Positions 49,416 to 58,490 of a stretch of 64,000 nt of DNA are shown here, piece by piece. The position numbers were made by a program, and so were the translations under genes. The notes beneath the pieces were generated by a model. That model saw only the letters and a list, made by a program, of their open reading frames with translations. It was not told where the DNA came from and did not search any database. The number at the start of each line of letters is the position of its first letter. Positions within the stretch are counted from its first letter, which is position 1. Source of the DNA: Pacificimonas flava (GTDB lineage Bacteria; Pseudomonadota; Alphaproteobacteria; Sphingomonadales; Sphingomonadaceae); contig NZ_AMRV01000005.1 in NCBI RefSeq assembly GCF_000342165.1, positions 1 to 64,000 on the forward strand, given 5' to 3'.

Positions 49416-50033
49416 TTGACGGCCTATGTTCATGAAGGGGATCTGCCGGAGGGCGCGCTAGGTCATACGGGTCCCATCGCCGTCGATTGCGAGGCGATGG
49501 GACTCGACCCGCACCGCGACCGGCTGTGCGTCGTGCAATTGTCGAGCGGGGGCGAGGACGAGCATCTCGTCCGCCTCGACAAGGGGTGTTACGAGGCGCC
49601 GGTGCTGAAGGCGCTGCTGGCGGACCCCAATCGTTTGAAGATCCTTCATTTCGCCCGGTTCGACATCGCCGCGGTCCGCAAGTGGCTGGGTGTCACCATG
49701 GCGCCCGTCTACTGCACGAAAGTCGCTTCGAAGCTCGTTCGCACCTATACGGATCGGCACGGATTGCGCGACCTTGCGCGCGAAACGATCGGTCAGGATA
49801 TCTCCAAGCAGCAGCAATCCAGTGACTGGGGCGCGCCGCGGCTGACCGACGCGCAGGTCGAATATGCGGCGTCCGACGTTCGCTATCTGCACGAGATCAA
49901 GCAGGTGCTGGACGAGCGTCTGGCCCGCGAGGGGCGGACCCAACTGGCGCAGTCCTGCTTCGATTTCCTACCGGTTCGCGCCGAACTCGACCTCCTGGGC
50001 TGGGACCAGGTCGACATCTTCGCCCATAGCTGA
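49416..50033 (+). CDS. rnd: ribonuclease D (DEDDy 3'-5' exonuclease)
   Basis: A 205-residue DEDD-family exonuclease for RNA 3'-end trimming. Motif I is DCEAMGLDPHRDRLCVVQL (D-x-E), motif II FARFDIAAVRKW, and motif III YAASDVRYLHEI with the Tyr of the DEDDy class. The start is TTG at 49416, seven bases after the cold-shock gene stop. It lacks the HRDC domains of the 370-residue E. coli enzyme, as is usual for the short alphaproteobacterial form. It precedes lptC by 16 bases and is likely cotranscribed. Confidence 0.92.
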   Translation: MTAYVHEGDLPEGALGHTGPIAVDCEAMGLDPHRDRLCVVQLSSGGEDEHLVRLDKGCYEAPVLKALLADPNRLKILHFARFDIAAVRKWLGVTMAPVYCTKVASKLVRTYTDRHGLRDLARETIGQDISKQQQSSDWGAPRLTDAQVEYAASDVRYLHEIKQVLDERLAREGRTQLAQSCFDFLPVRAELDLLGWDQVDIFAHS

Positions 50034-50049
50034 AGGGGGCGGGACGGCC

Positions 50050-50676
50050 ATGAGCGCGGCAGCGGAGGACCTTCGGAAAAGCCGGCGGGACTGGGCGCTT
50101 CCCCATTCCCGTTGGGACCGCTTCGCCGCCGCCATGCGCGTTGCCCTGCCGGCTGCCGCGGCGGTGCTGCTGGCGATCGGCCTGGTCTGGCCGATGACGC
50201 AGGATCAGGAATTCAGCTTCATCCTTTCCAAGGACGAGGTCGACATGGCGGGCGACCGCATGCGCCTCGATGAGGCCGTCTACCGCGGCAAGGACGATCT
50301 GGGCCGGCCGTTCCTGATTCGCGCCAGAAGCGGCGTTCAGCAGACCAGTGCCGACCCGCGGCTGGTCCTCAGCGGCCTCAGCGCCCGGTTGCAGATGGAG
50401 GAGGGGTTGGCACGTGTCGCCGGCGATCAGGGCGTATACGACCTGGAGGCGGAGACGCTGTTCGTCGACGGTCCCGTGCAGGTGACGCGAACGGATGGAT
50501 ATCGGCTGGTGACGGGGGACATGCTTGTCGATATTCCGGCGCGCAGCATGGTCGGAAGGGGGCGCGTCGAGGGCGTGCATCCGCTCGGCCGTTTCGAAGG
50601 TGACGAGCTGAAGGTGGACCTCGGCTCGCGTGTCGTGACCCTGGACGGGAACACGAAGATGAGGATCAATCCGTGA
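50050..50676 (+). CDS. lptC: LPS export periplasmic protein LptC
   Basis: A 208-residue bitopic protein that passes lipopolysaccharide from the LptBFG ABC transporter to LptA. A cytoplasmic N-terminus is followed by one membrane segment at about 29-49 (AMRVALPAAAAVLLAIGLVWPM) and a periplasmic beta-jellyroll domain with VYRGKDDLGRPFLIRARSGV and VQVTRTDGYRLVTGDMLVDIPARSMVGRG. It overlaps lptA by four bases (GTGA). Sequence conservation in this family is low, and the assignment rests partly on the neighbour lptA. Confidence 0.9.
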   Translation: MSAAAEDLRKSRRDWALPHSRWDRFAAAMRVALPAAAAVLLAIGLVWPMTQDQEFSFILSKDEVDMAGDRMRLDEAVYRGKDDLGRPFLIRARSGVQQTSADPRLVLSGLSARLQMEEGLARVAGDQGVYDLEAETLFVDGPVQVTRTDGYRLVTGDMLVDIPARSMVGRGRVEGVHPLGRFEGDELKVDLGSRVVTLDGNTKMRINP

Positions 50677-51197
50677 CGCTGTCCCGCATTATGACCGGCC
50701 TCGTGCTTTCCGCGCTTCTCGCTCTGGCGGCGGCGCTCGTGACCGGGCCGGGCCGCGCGCAGATCGTCGGCGGATCGCTGCGCAACTATGACAAGCAGGC
50801 ACCGATCGACTTCGCCGCCGACCGTATAGAGGTGCGCGAGCAGCAGAAGGAGGCGCTGTTCAGCGGCAATGTGGAGGTGGAGCAGGCAACGCTCGACCTG
50901 ACCGCGAACACGGTCCGCGTCCTTTATTCCGATGCCGATGGCCTGTCGGTCAGCCAACTCGTGGCGGACGGGTCGGTGACGGTGACGACGCCGGCGGAAA
51001 GTGCCAGCGCGTCGCGCGCCATTTACGACGTGCCGCGCAGCCTGATCACGCTCCTGGGCAATGTTCGGCTGGACCGGGGGGGCGACACCCTGTCGGGCGA
51101 GCGGCTGGTGATCGACCTGAATTCGGGTCAGTCCTCTATCGCCGCCGGCGCGAACGGACGCGTGACCGGCCGCTTCACTCCCGCGCAGACCGACTAA
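50673..51197 (+). CDS. lptA: LPS transport periplasmic protein LptA
   Basis: A 174-residue OstA/LptA-family protein that forms the periplasmic bridge for lipopolysaccharide. The start is GTG at 50673, coupled to lptC. It has a signal peptide (ending near GPGRAQ), then the jellyroll with DRIEVREQQKEALFSGNVEVEQATLDLTANTVRVLY and YDVPRSLITLLGNVRLDRGGDTLSGERLVIDL. lptB does not follow; a minus-strand phosphatase gene is next and overlaps by four bases. Confidence 0.93.
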   Translation: MTLSRIMTGLVLSALLALAAALVTGPGRAQIVGGSLRNYDKQAPIDFAADRIEVREQQKEALFSGNVEVEQATLDLTANTVRVLYSDADGLSVSQLVADGSVTVTTPAESASASRAIYDVPRSLITLLGNVRLDRGGDTLSGERLVIDLNSGQSSIAAGANGRVTGRFTPAQTD

Positions 51198-51952
51198 GGG
51201 TTTCCGCGCACTTCGAAAGCTGCGGCCAGAGAGACGAGCGCCGCCGCCCTGCCCGGATGGCAAACCAGCAAATCGGGCACGATGACGTTCGCGCGGTTGT
51301 AGCGCAGCGGCGTCCCGTCGAGGCGGGAACAGTGCAGCCCCGCCGCCAGCGCGGCAGTCACGGGCGCCAGATTGTCCCATTCGCTCTGCTCGCCGCTGTG
51401 CAGATAGGCATCTGCCTCTCCCAGCATCACGGCCGCGACCTTCGCGCCCGCCGAACCCATTCGGATCAGCCGCGCGCCGAGCTGCTCCGCGGCATAGGCG
51501 GCGATCGGCGCCGGACGCGTGCGGCTGGTGATGATCCGCAAGGGCTCGCCCTCGGGCGGCAGCGGCGGCGGCGCGGCGCTGCTGAGAACGAGGCCGCGCC
51601 GCGGTACCGCCACGGCACCGGCGCTCGGCACACCGTCCACGGCCAGTCCCACATGGACCGCCCAGTCGTCGCGGGCGGCGGCGTACTCCCGTGTTCCATC
51701 CAGCGGGTCCACGATCCACACCCGCCGGGCAGACAGGCGGGCGGGCCCGTCGGCGCTCTCCTCCGACAGGATTGCGTCATGGGGGCGGTCGGCTGCCAGC
51801 CGCGCCATGATCAGGTCGTTCGCCCGCCTGTCGCCCTCATCGCCAAGGGCCTTGCCGGTCAGCCGACCTGCATCCGCCAGCGCCGTCAGCAGGCATCCGG
51901 CCTCTTCGGCGATCGCAGCGGCAAGCTCGGCATCGTCCATGCCTGGCATCAT
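51194..51952 (-). CDS. inositol-monophosphatase-superfamily phosphatase (CysQ-like)
   Basis: A 252-residue Mg-dependent, lithium-sensitive-type phosphatase. Metal-site motifs are visible: ILSEESAD (Glu pair), the hallmark WIVDPLDGTREY, and the late EWDNLAPVTAAL (W-D). The substrate is probably 3'(2'),5'-bisphosphate nucleotides or an inositol phosphate; the short length and DPLDGT context lean towards CysQ-type nucleotidases. ATGs at 51952, 51949 and 51940 are all possible starts. It ends in a four-base overlap with lptA's 3' end. Confidence 0.87.
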   Translation of the reverse strand: MMPGMDDAELAAAIAEEAGCLLTALADAGRLTGKALGDEGDRRANDLIMARLAADRPHDAILSEESADGPARLSARRVWIVDPLDGTREYAAARDDWAVHVGLAVDGVPSAGAVAVPRRGLVLSSAAPPPLPPEGEPLRIITSRTRPAPIAAYAAEQLGARLIRMGSAGAKVAAVMLGEADAYLHSGEQSEWDNLAPVTAALAAGLHCSRLDGTPLRYNRANVIVPDLLVCHPGRAAALVSLAAAFEVRGNP

Positions 51953-52075
51953 TCCGCGCGAGCGCCCGGAAAACCAGCGAAAACCCGGCCTACTCTGCTT
52001 TTCGCGGGGGTGGACGGCTGCTGCCGCGCTCCCTACCCATCAGCGGGCAGGATCGAACAGGGGAGAGGCCCGCTT

Positions 52076-52876
52076 ATGGCCCGTTTCGAGGGTAAGTCCA
52101 TCATCGTCACCGGCGCCGCCTCCGGCATCGGCCGCGCGGCCGCGCGGCTGTTCGCAGAGGAAGGCGGCAAGGTTTTCCTCGCCGACTGGTCGGAGAGCGT
52201 TCTGGAGGCGGCGGAGGAGATCAAGGCTGCGGGCGGCACGGCCACCGGCCGAAAGGTGGATGTCGGGGTTGAGGCCGAGACGCAGGCGATGGTGGCGGCC
52301 GCGAAGGCGGCGCATGGCGACCTTCACATCATCTTCGCCAATGCCGGCGTCGGCGGCGGCCGCGATTCGGTGCTGGAGGGAAGCGCCGATCTGTGGGCCG
52401 AAACGCTGCGCGTGAACCTGATCGGACCGGCGATGGCGATCAAGCACGGTGCGCCCCTCATCCAGGATTCGGGTGGCGGCGCCATCGTCTGCACCGCCTC
52501 CGTCGCCGGTATCAATTCGGGCGCGGGCTCGGCGCATTATTCCGCGTCGAAGGCCGGCGTCATGAGCCTGGTCAAGACCGCCGCGCAGCAACTGACCGGT
52601 GCCGGCGTGCGCGTGAACGCTGTTTGCCCCGGCATCATCGAAACCGGCATGACGAAGCCCGTCTTCGACTATGCACGCGAAAAGGGGAAGCTGGACCGCG
52701 TCGGCCGCCTGAACCCGCTGCAGCGGTACGGCGCGCCGGAGGAGGTCGCGCGCGTCGCGCTGTTCCTGGCGTCTGAGGATGCGTCCTACCTCAACGGCCA
52801 ATCCATTGCCGTCGATGGCGGCCTGTCGTCATCCCACCCCGTCACGCGTCAGGTCTACGGGCAGGTCGCCGTATGA
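52076..52876 (+). CDS. short-chain dehydrogenase/reductase
   Basis: A 266-residue classical SDR using NAD(P). The cofactor motif TGAASGIG is near residue 12 and NAG appears in FANAGVGGG. The active site has Ser in TASVAGI and the Y-x-x-x-K in YSASKAG. The end LASEDASYLNGQSIAVDGGLSSSHP is typical. GGGGAGAGG lies before the ATG at 52076. Substrate unknown. It opens the one-strand acyl-CoA-catabolism cluster and overlaps the thioesterase gene by four bases. Confidence 0.93.
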   Translation: MARFEGKSIIVTGAASGIGRAAARLFAEEGGKVFLADWSESVLEAAEEIKAAGGTATGRKVDVGVEAETQAMVAAAKAAHGDLHIIFANAGVGGGRDSVLEGSADLWAETLRVNLIGPAMAIKHGAPLIQDSGGGAIVCTASVAGINSGAGSAHYSASKAGVMSLVKTAAQQLTGAGVRVNAVCPGIIETGMTKPVFDYAREKGKLDRVGRLNPLQRYGAPEEVARVALFLASEDASYLNGQSIAVDGGLSSSHPVTRQVYGQVAV

Positions 52877-53643
52877 GCCTGCCGGCGATCCTGACATCCC
52901 GGGAGGACCGGGCGGATGGCTTCGACGTCGTCATCCCGGAAAGCTGGCAGCAGGGCCGCACGGCCTATGGCGGTATCAGCGCCGCGCTGGCCTATGAGGC
53001 GGCCAAGCGGGCGGGGGAGGACCTGCCGCCGCTGCGCTCCGCCCAGATCAGTTTCATCGGTCCGCTGTCGGGCCGCGTCAGCGTCACGGCGAAACTGGAG
53101 CGGCAGGGCCGCAACGCCGCCTTCGTGGCCGCTTCGGTAACGGGGGAAGGCGGCATCGGCCTCTCCGCCATGTTCGTTTTCATGCGGCCGATGGAAAGCC
53201 AGGTGTCCTTTACCGATGGTGACCTGCCCGACCTCGTTCCCCCGTTCGAGGCGAAGGAGATACCCGCTGGCACCGGTCCCAGCTTTGCGCAGAATTTCGA
53301 GGGGGAGCCCATCGATTTTACTGCCGGGCGGGGCGGCGCCGATATTCGCCGCTGGTTCCGGCTGAAGGATCGGCACGGCCTCGACCCCATGACCGAACTG
53401 GTGCTGATGGGCGACGGCCTGCCGCCCGCGGCGATGGCGGTGATGACGACGCGCGCGCCGATCAGTTCGCTGACCTGGATCTTCAACGTGCTGCGGCCGC
53501 CGGAAACCCGCGACGGCTGGTGGCTGCTCAGCGCGCGTTCGGACCATGCGAAGGATGGCGCGTCGAGCCAGGACATGAGCGTATGGAACGCCGGTGGTTC
53601 CCTGATCGCGCGCGGCATGCAATCCATAGCGCTGTTCGGTTAG
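52873..53643 (+). CDS. acyl-CoA thioesterase family protein (double hotdog)
   Basis: A 256-residue protein with two hotdog modules, matching the TesB-like thioesterase family. The first contains WQQGRTAYGGISAALAYEAAKR and FIGPLSGRVSVTAKLERQGRNAAFVAASV; the second has TWIFNVLRP, DGWWLLSARSDHAKDGASSQDMSVWNAGGSLIARGMQSIALFG. It should hydrolyse acyl-CoA to free acid. Translation is coupled to the SDR and followed by a serine hydrolase nine bases later. Confidence 0.88.
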   Translation: MSLPAILTSREDRADGFDVVIPESWQQGRTAYGGISAALAYEAAKRAGEDLPPLRSAQISFIGPLSGRVSVTAKLERQGRNAAFVAASVTGEGGIGLSAMFVFMRPMESQVSFTDGDLPDLVPPFEAKEIPAGTGPSFAQNFEGEPIDFTAGRGGADIRRWFRLKDRHGLDPMTELVLMGDGLPPAAMAVMTTRAPISSLTWIFNVLRPPETRDGWWLLSARSDHAKDGASSQDMSVWNAGGSLIARGMQSIALFG

Positions 53644-53652
53644 GGAGGTTTC

Positions 53653-54891
53653 ATGACGATCATGACGGTCGATCCGAAGTCGCAGGGGTTCGATCCCGCG
53701 CGGCTGGCGCACATCGATGAATTCTTGAAGCGGCGCTACGTCGACACGGGACGCCTGCCCGGCGTGCAGCTACTGGTCAGCCGCGATGGAGAGCCGGTTC
53801 ATTTTTCCACGCAGGGCACCTTGCGAGAGGACGGCGTTCCGCTGGCCGACGACACGATCTTCCGTATCGCCTCCATGTCGAAGCCCGTTACATCGGCCGC
53901 GTTCATGTCCCTGTTCGAGGAGGGGCGCATCCAGCTCGACGATCCGGTGTCGAAAGTTTTGCCGGAACTGAAGGACACGGGCGTCCTGGTCGCCGGCGGG
54001 TTCGAAGCGCCCTTCCAGACGAAGGCGCCCGACCGGCCCATGCAGATGGTCGACCTCCTTCGTCACACGGCCGGATTCACCTATTCCTTTCAGTATCGCA
54101 CCGCCGTCGATCATGCGCACCGCAAGGCGAAGCTGGAAAACACCCACGGCAATTTCGACCTTGATGGCTTCGTGCAGGCGCTGGGCGAGATTCCGCTGGA
54201 ATTCTCGCCGGGCACCTCGTGGAACTACTCTGTGGCGACGGATGTCCTCGGCGCCGTCGTGCAGCGCCTTGCGGACAAGCCGCTGGACGAGGTGTTCGCC
54301 GAGCGCATCTTCCGGCCGCTCGGCATGGACGACACCGGCTTTTTCGCGCCGGCGGACAAGCTGGCCCGGCTGCCCGACTGTTACGCCGTGACGCCGACGG
54401 GCAAGAACCGCCTGCTCGACAGCCGCGACAAGAGCGCGTGGGGCGCGCGGCCGAAACTGCTGTCGGGCGGCGGCGGTCTCGTTTCGACCTCCGCCGATTA
54501 CCACCGGTTCTGCCACGCCTTTCTGAACGGCGGAGAGCTGGACGGCGCGCGCATCCTGTCGCCGACGACTGTCGCGTTGATGACCGCGAACCACCTGCCC
54601 GGCGGCAAGGATCTGACGCAGGTCTCGCAATCGCTGTTTTCGGAGGCGGCGAACGAGGGGGTCGGATTCGGTCTGGGCTTTGCGACGACCATGCACCCGC
54701 ACCGGACGCTGGTGCCGGCGTCGAAGGGCGAATTCTACTGGGGCGGCTATTTCTCGACGGCCTTCTTCATCGATCCCGTCGAGCGGCTGATCATGGTGTT
54801 CATGACGCAGGTCGGCCCGTCCATGCAGTTCAACGTGCGCCGCGAATTGAAGACACTGATCCACGCGGCGCTGACGGAAAGCTACGCCTGA
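53653..54891 (+). CDS. serine hydrolase of the beta-lactamase/EstB family (2)
   Basis: A 412-residue serine hydrolase with no signal peptide, so cytoplasmic, unlike its exported paralogue at 31.1 kb. The nucleophile motif S-x-x-K is SMSK (Ser74-Lys77). LLRHTAGFTYSF and the Y-x-x motif in WNYSVATDVLGAVVQ follow, with the late GGGGLVSTSADYHRF and YFSTAFFIDPVERLIMVFMTQ. Such proteins are esterases in degradative clusters. Location between acyl-CoA enzymes suggests it releases an acyl or ester side chain from the pathway substrate; that is inference. Confidence 0.88.
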   Translation: MTIMTVDPKSQGFDPARLAHIDEFLKRRYVDTGRLPGVQLLVSRDGEPVHFSTQGTLREDGVPLADDTIFRIASMSKPVTSAAFMSLFEEGRIQLDDPVSKVLPELKDTGVLVAGGFEAPFQTKAPDRPMQMVDLLRHTAGFTYSFQYRTAVDHAHRKAKLENTHGNFDLDGFVQALGEIPLEFSPGTSWNYSVATDVLGAVVQRLADKPLDEVFAERIFRPLGMDDTGFFAPADKLARLPDCYAVTPTGKNRLLDSRDKSAWGARPKLLSGGGGLVSTSADYHRFCHAFLNGGELDGARILSPTTVALMTANHLPGGKDLTQVSQSLFSEAANEGVGFGLGFATTMHPHRTLVPASKGEFYWGGYFSTAFFIDPVERLIMVFMTQVGPSMQFNVRRELKTLIHAALTESYA

Positions 54892-54951
54892 CGCCGCGAC
54901 GCCCGAATGCCGCCGGGGGGCGGAGACATAATTGAGGAGGAACCCCGAACG

Positions 54952-57009
54952 ATGACCAGTCCAGTCCGCACCGAACGCCATGACGATGTGCTCGTCGTCA
55001 TTTCCGACAATCCGCCGGTGAACGCCCTCGGGGCCGCCGTGCGGCAGGGTTTGAAGGAGGGGGTCGAGGCCGGCCTTGCCGACGACAGCGTGAAGGCGAT
55101 CGTCATCCGCTGCGACGGCCGCACCTTCCACGCCGGCGCCGACATCACCGAATTCGGCAAGCCGCCGCAGGGACCGAGCCTGCCGGAGACGCTGGACGCG
55201 ATGGAGGCGTCGGCAAAGCCCATCGTCGCGGCGATCCACGGCACCGCGCTCGGCGGCGGGCTGGAGGTGGCGCTGGCCTGCCATTACCGCGTGGCGGTCC
55301 CGTCCGCGAAGCTGGGCCTGCCCGAGGTCAATCTGGGCCTCCTCCCCGGTGCGGGCGGCACGCAGCGCCTGCCGCGCGTCGTGGGCGTCGAGAAGGCGCT
55401 CGACATGATCGTTTTCGGCCGGCCCATCGGCGCCGGAGAGGCGGAGAAGATCGGCCTGGTCGACACGCTGGCGGGCGAGGACAGTCTGGAGGCGGACGCC
55501 ATCGCCTTCGCTCGGGAAAAGGCGAAGGCGGACAGCCATCCGGCGACCTCTCGCCGGACCGACCGGCTGCCCGACGCCGCGCACATCGGCCAGATTTTCG
55601 ACGACTTCAAGGCGAAGAACGGCCGCAAGATGCGCGGTTTCGATGCCCCCGCCGCCTGCATGCGCTGCGTTCGCGCCGCGGCCGAGCTGCCCTATGTCGA
55701 GGGCGTGAAGGTCGAGCGCGAGGAGTTCATGAAGCTGATGCAGGGGGATCAGTCAAAGGCGCAGCGCCATCTGTTCTTCGCCGAGCGACAGGCCGCCAAG
55801 ATCGACGATGTGCCAAAGGACACGCCGCTCATCCCCATCAGGAAGGTCGGCATCATCGGTGCCGGAACGATGGGCGGCGGCATCGCCATGAACTTTCTGT
55901 CTGCCGGCATCCCCGTCACCATGCTCGAGATGAAGCAGGAGGCGCTCGACCGCGGCACCGGCGTCATGGGCAAGAATTACGAGGGGAACGTCAAGCGCGG
56001 CCGCATGTCCGAGGAGAAGGCGAAGGCGGCGATGGACCTGCTTTCCACGACGCTCGACTATGCCGACCTTGCGGACTGCGATCTCGTAATCGAGGCCGTG
56101 TTCGAATCGATGGACGTGAAGAAGGACGTGTTCGGCAAGCTGGACGCGCATGTGAAGGACGGCGCGATCCTTGCCTCCAACACCTCTTACCTCAACGTCG
56201 ACGAGATTGCGCAGGCGACGAAGCGCCCCGGCTATGTCGTGGGCATGCACTTCTTTTCGCCGGCCAATGTCATGAAGCTGCTGGAGGTGGTGCGGGGCGC
56301 CGAAACCCGCCCCGACGTGCTGGCCACGGTGATGGCGCTGTCCAAAAAGATCGGCAAGGTGGCGGTCGTCGCCGGTGTGTGCCACGGCTTTATCGGCAAC
56401 CGCATGCTCAGCCCGCGCCAGCGAGAGGCGAACAAGCTGATCATGGAGGGCGCGACCCCCTGGCAGATCGACAAGGTGCATCAGGAATTCGGCATGCCGA
56501 TGGGGCCGTTCCAGATGTCCGACCTTGCCGGCCTCGACATTGGCTGGCACCGCGACACGAACCGGATCGAGAGCCTGCGCGACGAACTCTGTGCCATGGA
56601 CCGGCGCGGGCAGAAGACGGGCGCCGGCTTCTACGACTATGACGAGAACCGCCGCGGCACGCCATCAGACACGGTCGAGGCGCTGATCCGCAAATGGGCG
56701 GAGAAGGAGGGGACGCCGCAGCGCGAAATCTCCGACGAGGAGATCCGCGAGCGCACGCTCTACCCCATGGTGAACGAGGGGGCGCTTATCCTGGAGGAGG
56801 GCATGGCCCAGCGCGCCTCCGACATCGATGTGGTGTGGATCTACGGCTATGGCTGGCCGCGCTATCGCGGCGGCCCGATGTTCTGGGCCGACCTGGAGGG
56901 TGCGGACACGATCCTCGCCGGTCTCGAAAAGCATCAGGACAAGATGCCCGACCTGAAGATCTCGCAGCTTCTGAAGGACAAGGCCGCGAAGGGCGAAACC
57001 TTCAATTGA
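54952..57009 (+). CDS. bifunctional enoyl-CoA hydratase/3-hydroxyacyl-CoA dehydrogenase (FadB/FadJ-like)
   Basis: A 685-residue fusion for two consecutive steps of beta-oxidation. The N-terminal crotonase domain (about 1-190) has [13 protein letters not shown] and [18 protein letters not shown]. The NAD-binding domain begins at about 300 with the nucleotide motif [16 protein letters not shown]. The 3HCDH substrate/C-terminal domains contain [19 protein letters not shown] and [15 protein letters not shown] precedes the ATG at 54952. It is normal for the alphaproteobacterial single-chain enzyme. No thiolase partner is in the window. Confidence 0.94.
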   Translation: MTSPVRTERHDDVLVVISDNPPVNALGAAVRQGLKEGVEAGLADDSVKAIVIRCDGRTFHAGADITEFGKPPQGPSLPETLDAMEASAKPIVAAIHGTALGGGLEVALACHYRVAVPSAKLGLPEVNLGLLPGAGGTQRLPRVVGVEKALDMIVFGRPIGAGEAEKIGLVDTLAGEDSLEADAIAFAREKAKADSHPATSRRTDRLPDAAHIGQIFDDFKAKNGRKMRGFDAPAACMRCVRAAAELPYVEGVKVEREEFMKLMQGDQSKAQRHLFFAERQAAKIDDVPKDTPLIPIRKVGIIGAGTMGGGIAMNFLSAGIPVTMLEMKQEALDRGTGVMGKNYEGNVKRGRMSEEKAKAAMDLLSTTLDYADLADCDLVIEAVFESMDVKKDVFGKLDAHVKDGAILASNTSYLNVDEIAQATKRPGYVVGMHFFSPANVMKLLEVVRGAETRPDVLATVMALSKKIGKVAVVAGVCHGFIGNRMLSPRQREANKLIMEGATPWQIDKVHQEFGMPMGPFQMSDLAGLDIGWHRDTNRIESLRDELCAMDRRGQKTGAGFYDYDENRRGTPSDTVEALIRKWAEKEGTPQREISDEEIRERTLYPMVNEGALILEEGMAQRASDIDVVWIYGYGWPRYRGGPMFWADLEGADTILAGLEKHQDKMPDLKISQLLKDKAAKGETFN

Positions 57010-57109
57010 TCCGGTAGCCGGTCCGGGAGGGGCCGGCGGATTCCGGCGGGCAGCACGCGCACGAAGAGGCGTCCGTCCGCCACCCTCCCGCTTTCCTGGG
57101 GGAGGACAT

Positions 57110-58432
57110 GTGGTGACTTTGAAATCCGCCATCGGAACCGCCAATGCCGTTCGGGCGGGTCGGACAACGGCGCTGGCCGAGGCGCAAGCAGCCATCGCGC
57201 GGATCGAGGCGCGCGACGACGACCTCAACGCCGTCGTCGTCCGCGATTTCGATCGGGCGCTGGACGCCGCCCGCGCCCTCGACGTGCGCAGCGACCGGGC
57301 GGACCTGCCGCTTGCCGGCGTTCCCATGACGATCAAGGAAAGTTTCGACGTCGCCGGCCTGCCGACGACCTGGGGACTGGCCGAACACAAGGATTTCATC
57401 GCGGACCGGGATGCGGAGGTCGTACGGCGGCTGAAGGCGGCGGGCGCGATCCTTCTGGGCAAGACGAACGTGCCGCCCGTCCTTGCCGATTGGCACAGCA
57501 GCAATCCCGTCTACGGCGTCACGCGCAACCCGCACGATCCGTCGCGCGTGCCCGGCGGCTCCTCCGGCGGGTCGGCCGTGTCGCTCGCGGCCGGATATGT
57601 GCCGCTGGAATATGGCAGCGATATTGGCGGCTCCATCCGCGTGCCAGCGCATTTCTGCGGCGTGTGGGGCCACAAGCCGAGCTATGGGATCGTGTCCACG
57701 GACGGGCAGATGCTGCCGGGCACCGACGGTCACATGGCCGAAATGTCGGTTGTCGGACCGATGGCGCGAACGCCGGAGGACCTGTCGCTCGCGCTGGATC
57801 TGACGTTGATGCATCCGCTGGCGGGGCCGCACCGCCAGACGTTCTCCGGGCTGCGCATCGCTGTTCTCGAGGCGCATCCGGCGGCGGGTCTCGATGATGA
57901 GATCGGCGCGGCGATGGTGGCGGCGTCGCGGCAGGCCGAGCGGGACGGCGCCGTGATCGTGCATCGGCCGCCACAACCGCTGCCGGACCTTGCCGCCATG
58001 CACGCCGCCTATATCCGTCTGCTTCTGACGACCATCGGGCGGCGCCAGCCGCTACCGGAGGGCGTCGAACCGGTCGATCTTGAAAGCTGGTGGCAGATGC
58101 TGGACGAACAGGCGCGCTACCGCCGCCAATGGGCCGCATTCTTCGAGGGCGTCGGTGTTCTTCTGGCGCCGATCGCCGGTATCACTGCCTTCCCGCACGA
58201 CGATGGTGACAGCCGCAGCCGCATGGTTTCGGTGAACGGCCGGCCCGAGCCCTGGGGACCGCAGCTCGCTTGGGCGGGCCTCGCCAACTATCCAGGTCTG
58301 CCGGCGACGGCGATGCCGCTGACCCGGTCACGCGAAGGGTTGCCCATCGGCATGCAGGTGATCGGCCCGCGCTTCGGCGACCGGTTGACGCTGGCCGCGG
58401 CCCGGTGGATCGCGGACGCGCTTACGAAATAG
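57110..58432 (+). CDS. amidase signature family enzyme
   Basis: A 440-residue amidase with the Ser-cisSer-Lys triad. The Lys is Lys76 (TIKESFDVAGLPTT), and the Ser-rich motif GGSSGGSAVSLAAGYVP at about 150 holds the cis-Ser, with the nucleophile Ser in YGSDIGGSIRVPA. It hydrolyses an amide bond of an unknown small molecule; GatA, nylon oligomer and indole-acetamide hydrolases share this fold. No gatB/gatC genes are adjacent, so it is not a transamidosome subunit. GTG codons at 57110 and 57113 are equally possible starts after GGGGGAGG. Confidence 0.88.
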   Translation: MVTLKSAIGTANAVRAGRTTALAEAQAAIARIEARDDDLNAVVVRDFDRALDAARALDVRSDRADLPLAGVPMTIKESFDVAGLPTTWGLAEHKDFIADRDAEVVRRLKAAGAILLGKTNVPPVLADWHSSNPVYGVTRNPHDPSRVPGGSSGGSAVSLAAGYVPLEYGSDIGGSIRVPAHFCGVWGHKPSYGIVSTDGQMLPGTDGHMAEMSVVGPMARTPEDLSLALDLTLMHPLAGPHRQTFSGLRIAVLEAHPAAGLDDEIGAAMVAASRQAERDGAVIVHRPPQPLPDLAAMHAAYIRLLLTTIGRRQPLPEGVEPVDLESWWQMLDEQARYRRQWAAFFEGVGVLLAPIAGITAFPHDDGDSRSRMVSVNGRPEPWGPQLAWAGLANYPGLPATAMPLTRSREGLPIGMQVIGPRFGDRLTLAAARWIADALTK

Positions 58433-58490
58433 GGGAGGGGGCGCCGGGCGGCCGGCCGCGCTATCGTGCCGGCAAATGGAGGAACCCGAT

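Noticed and set aside
53770-55584. A 604-codon minus-strand open frame across the serine hydrolase and FadB-like genes
   Set aside because: It spans two well-supported genes on the other strand and has no features of its own.
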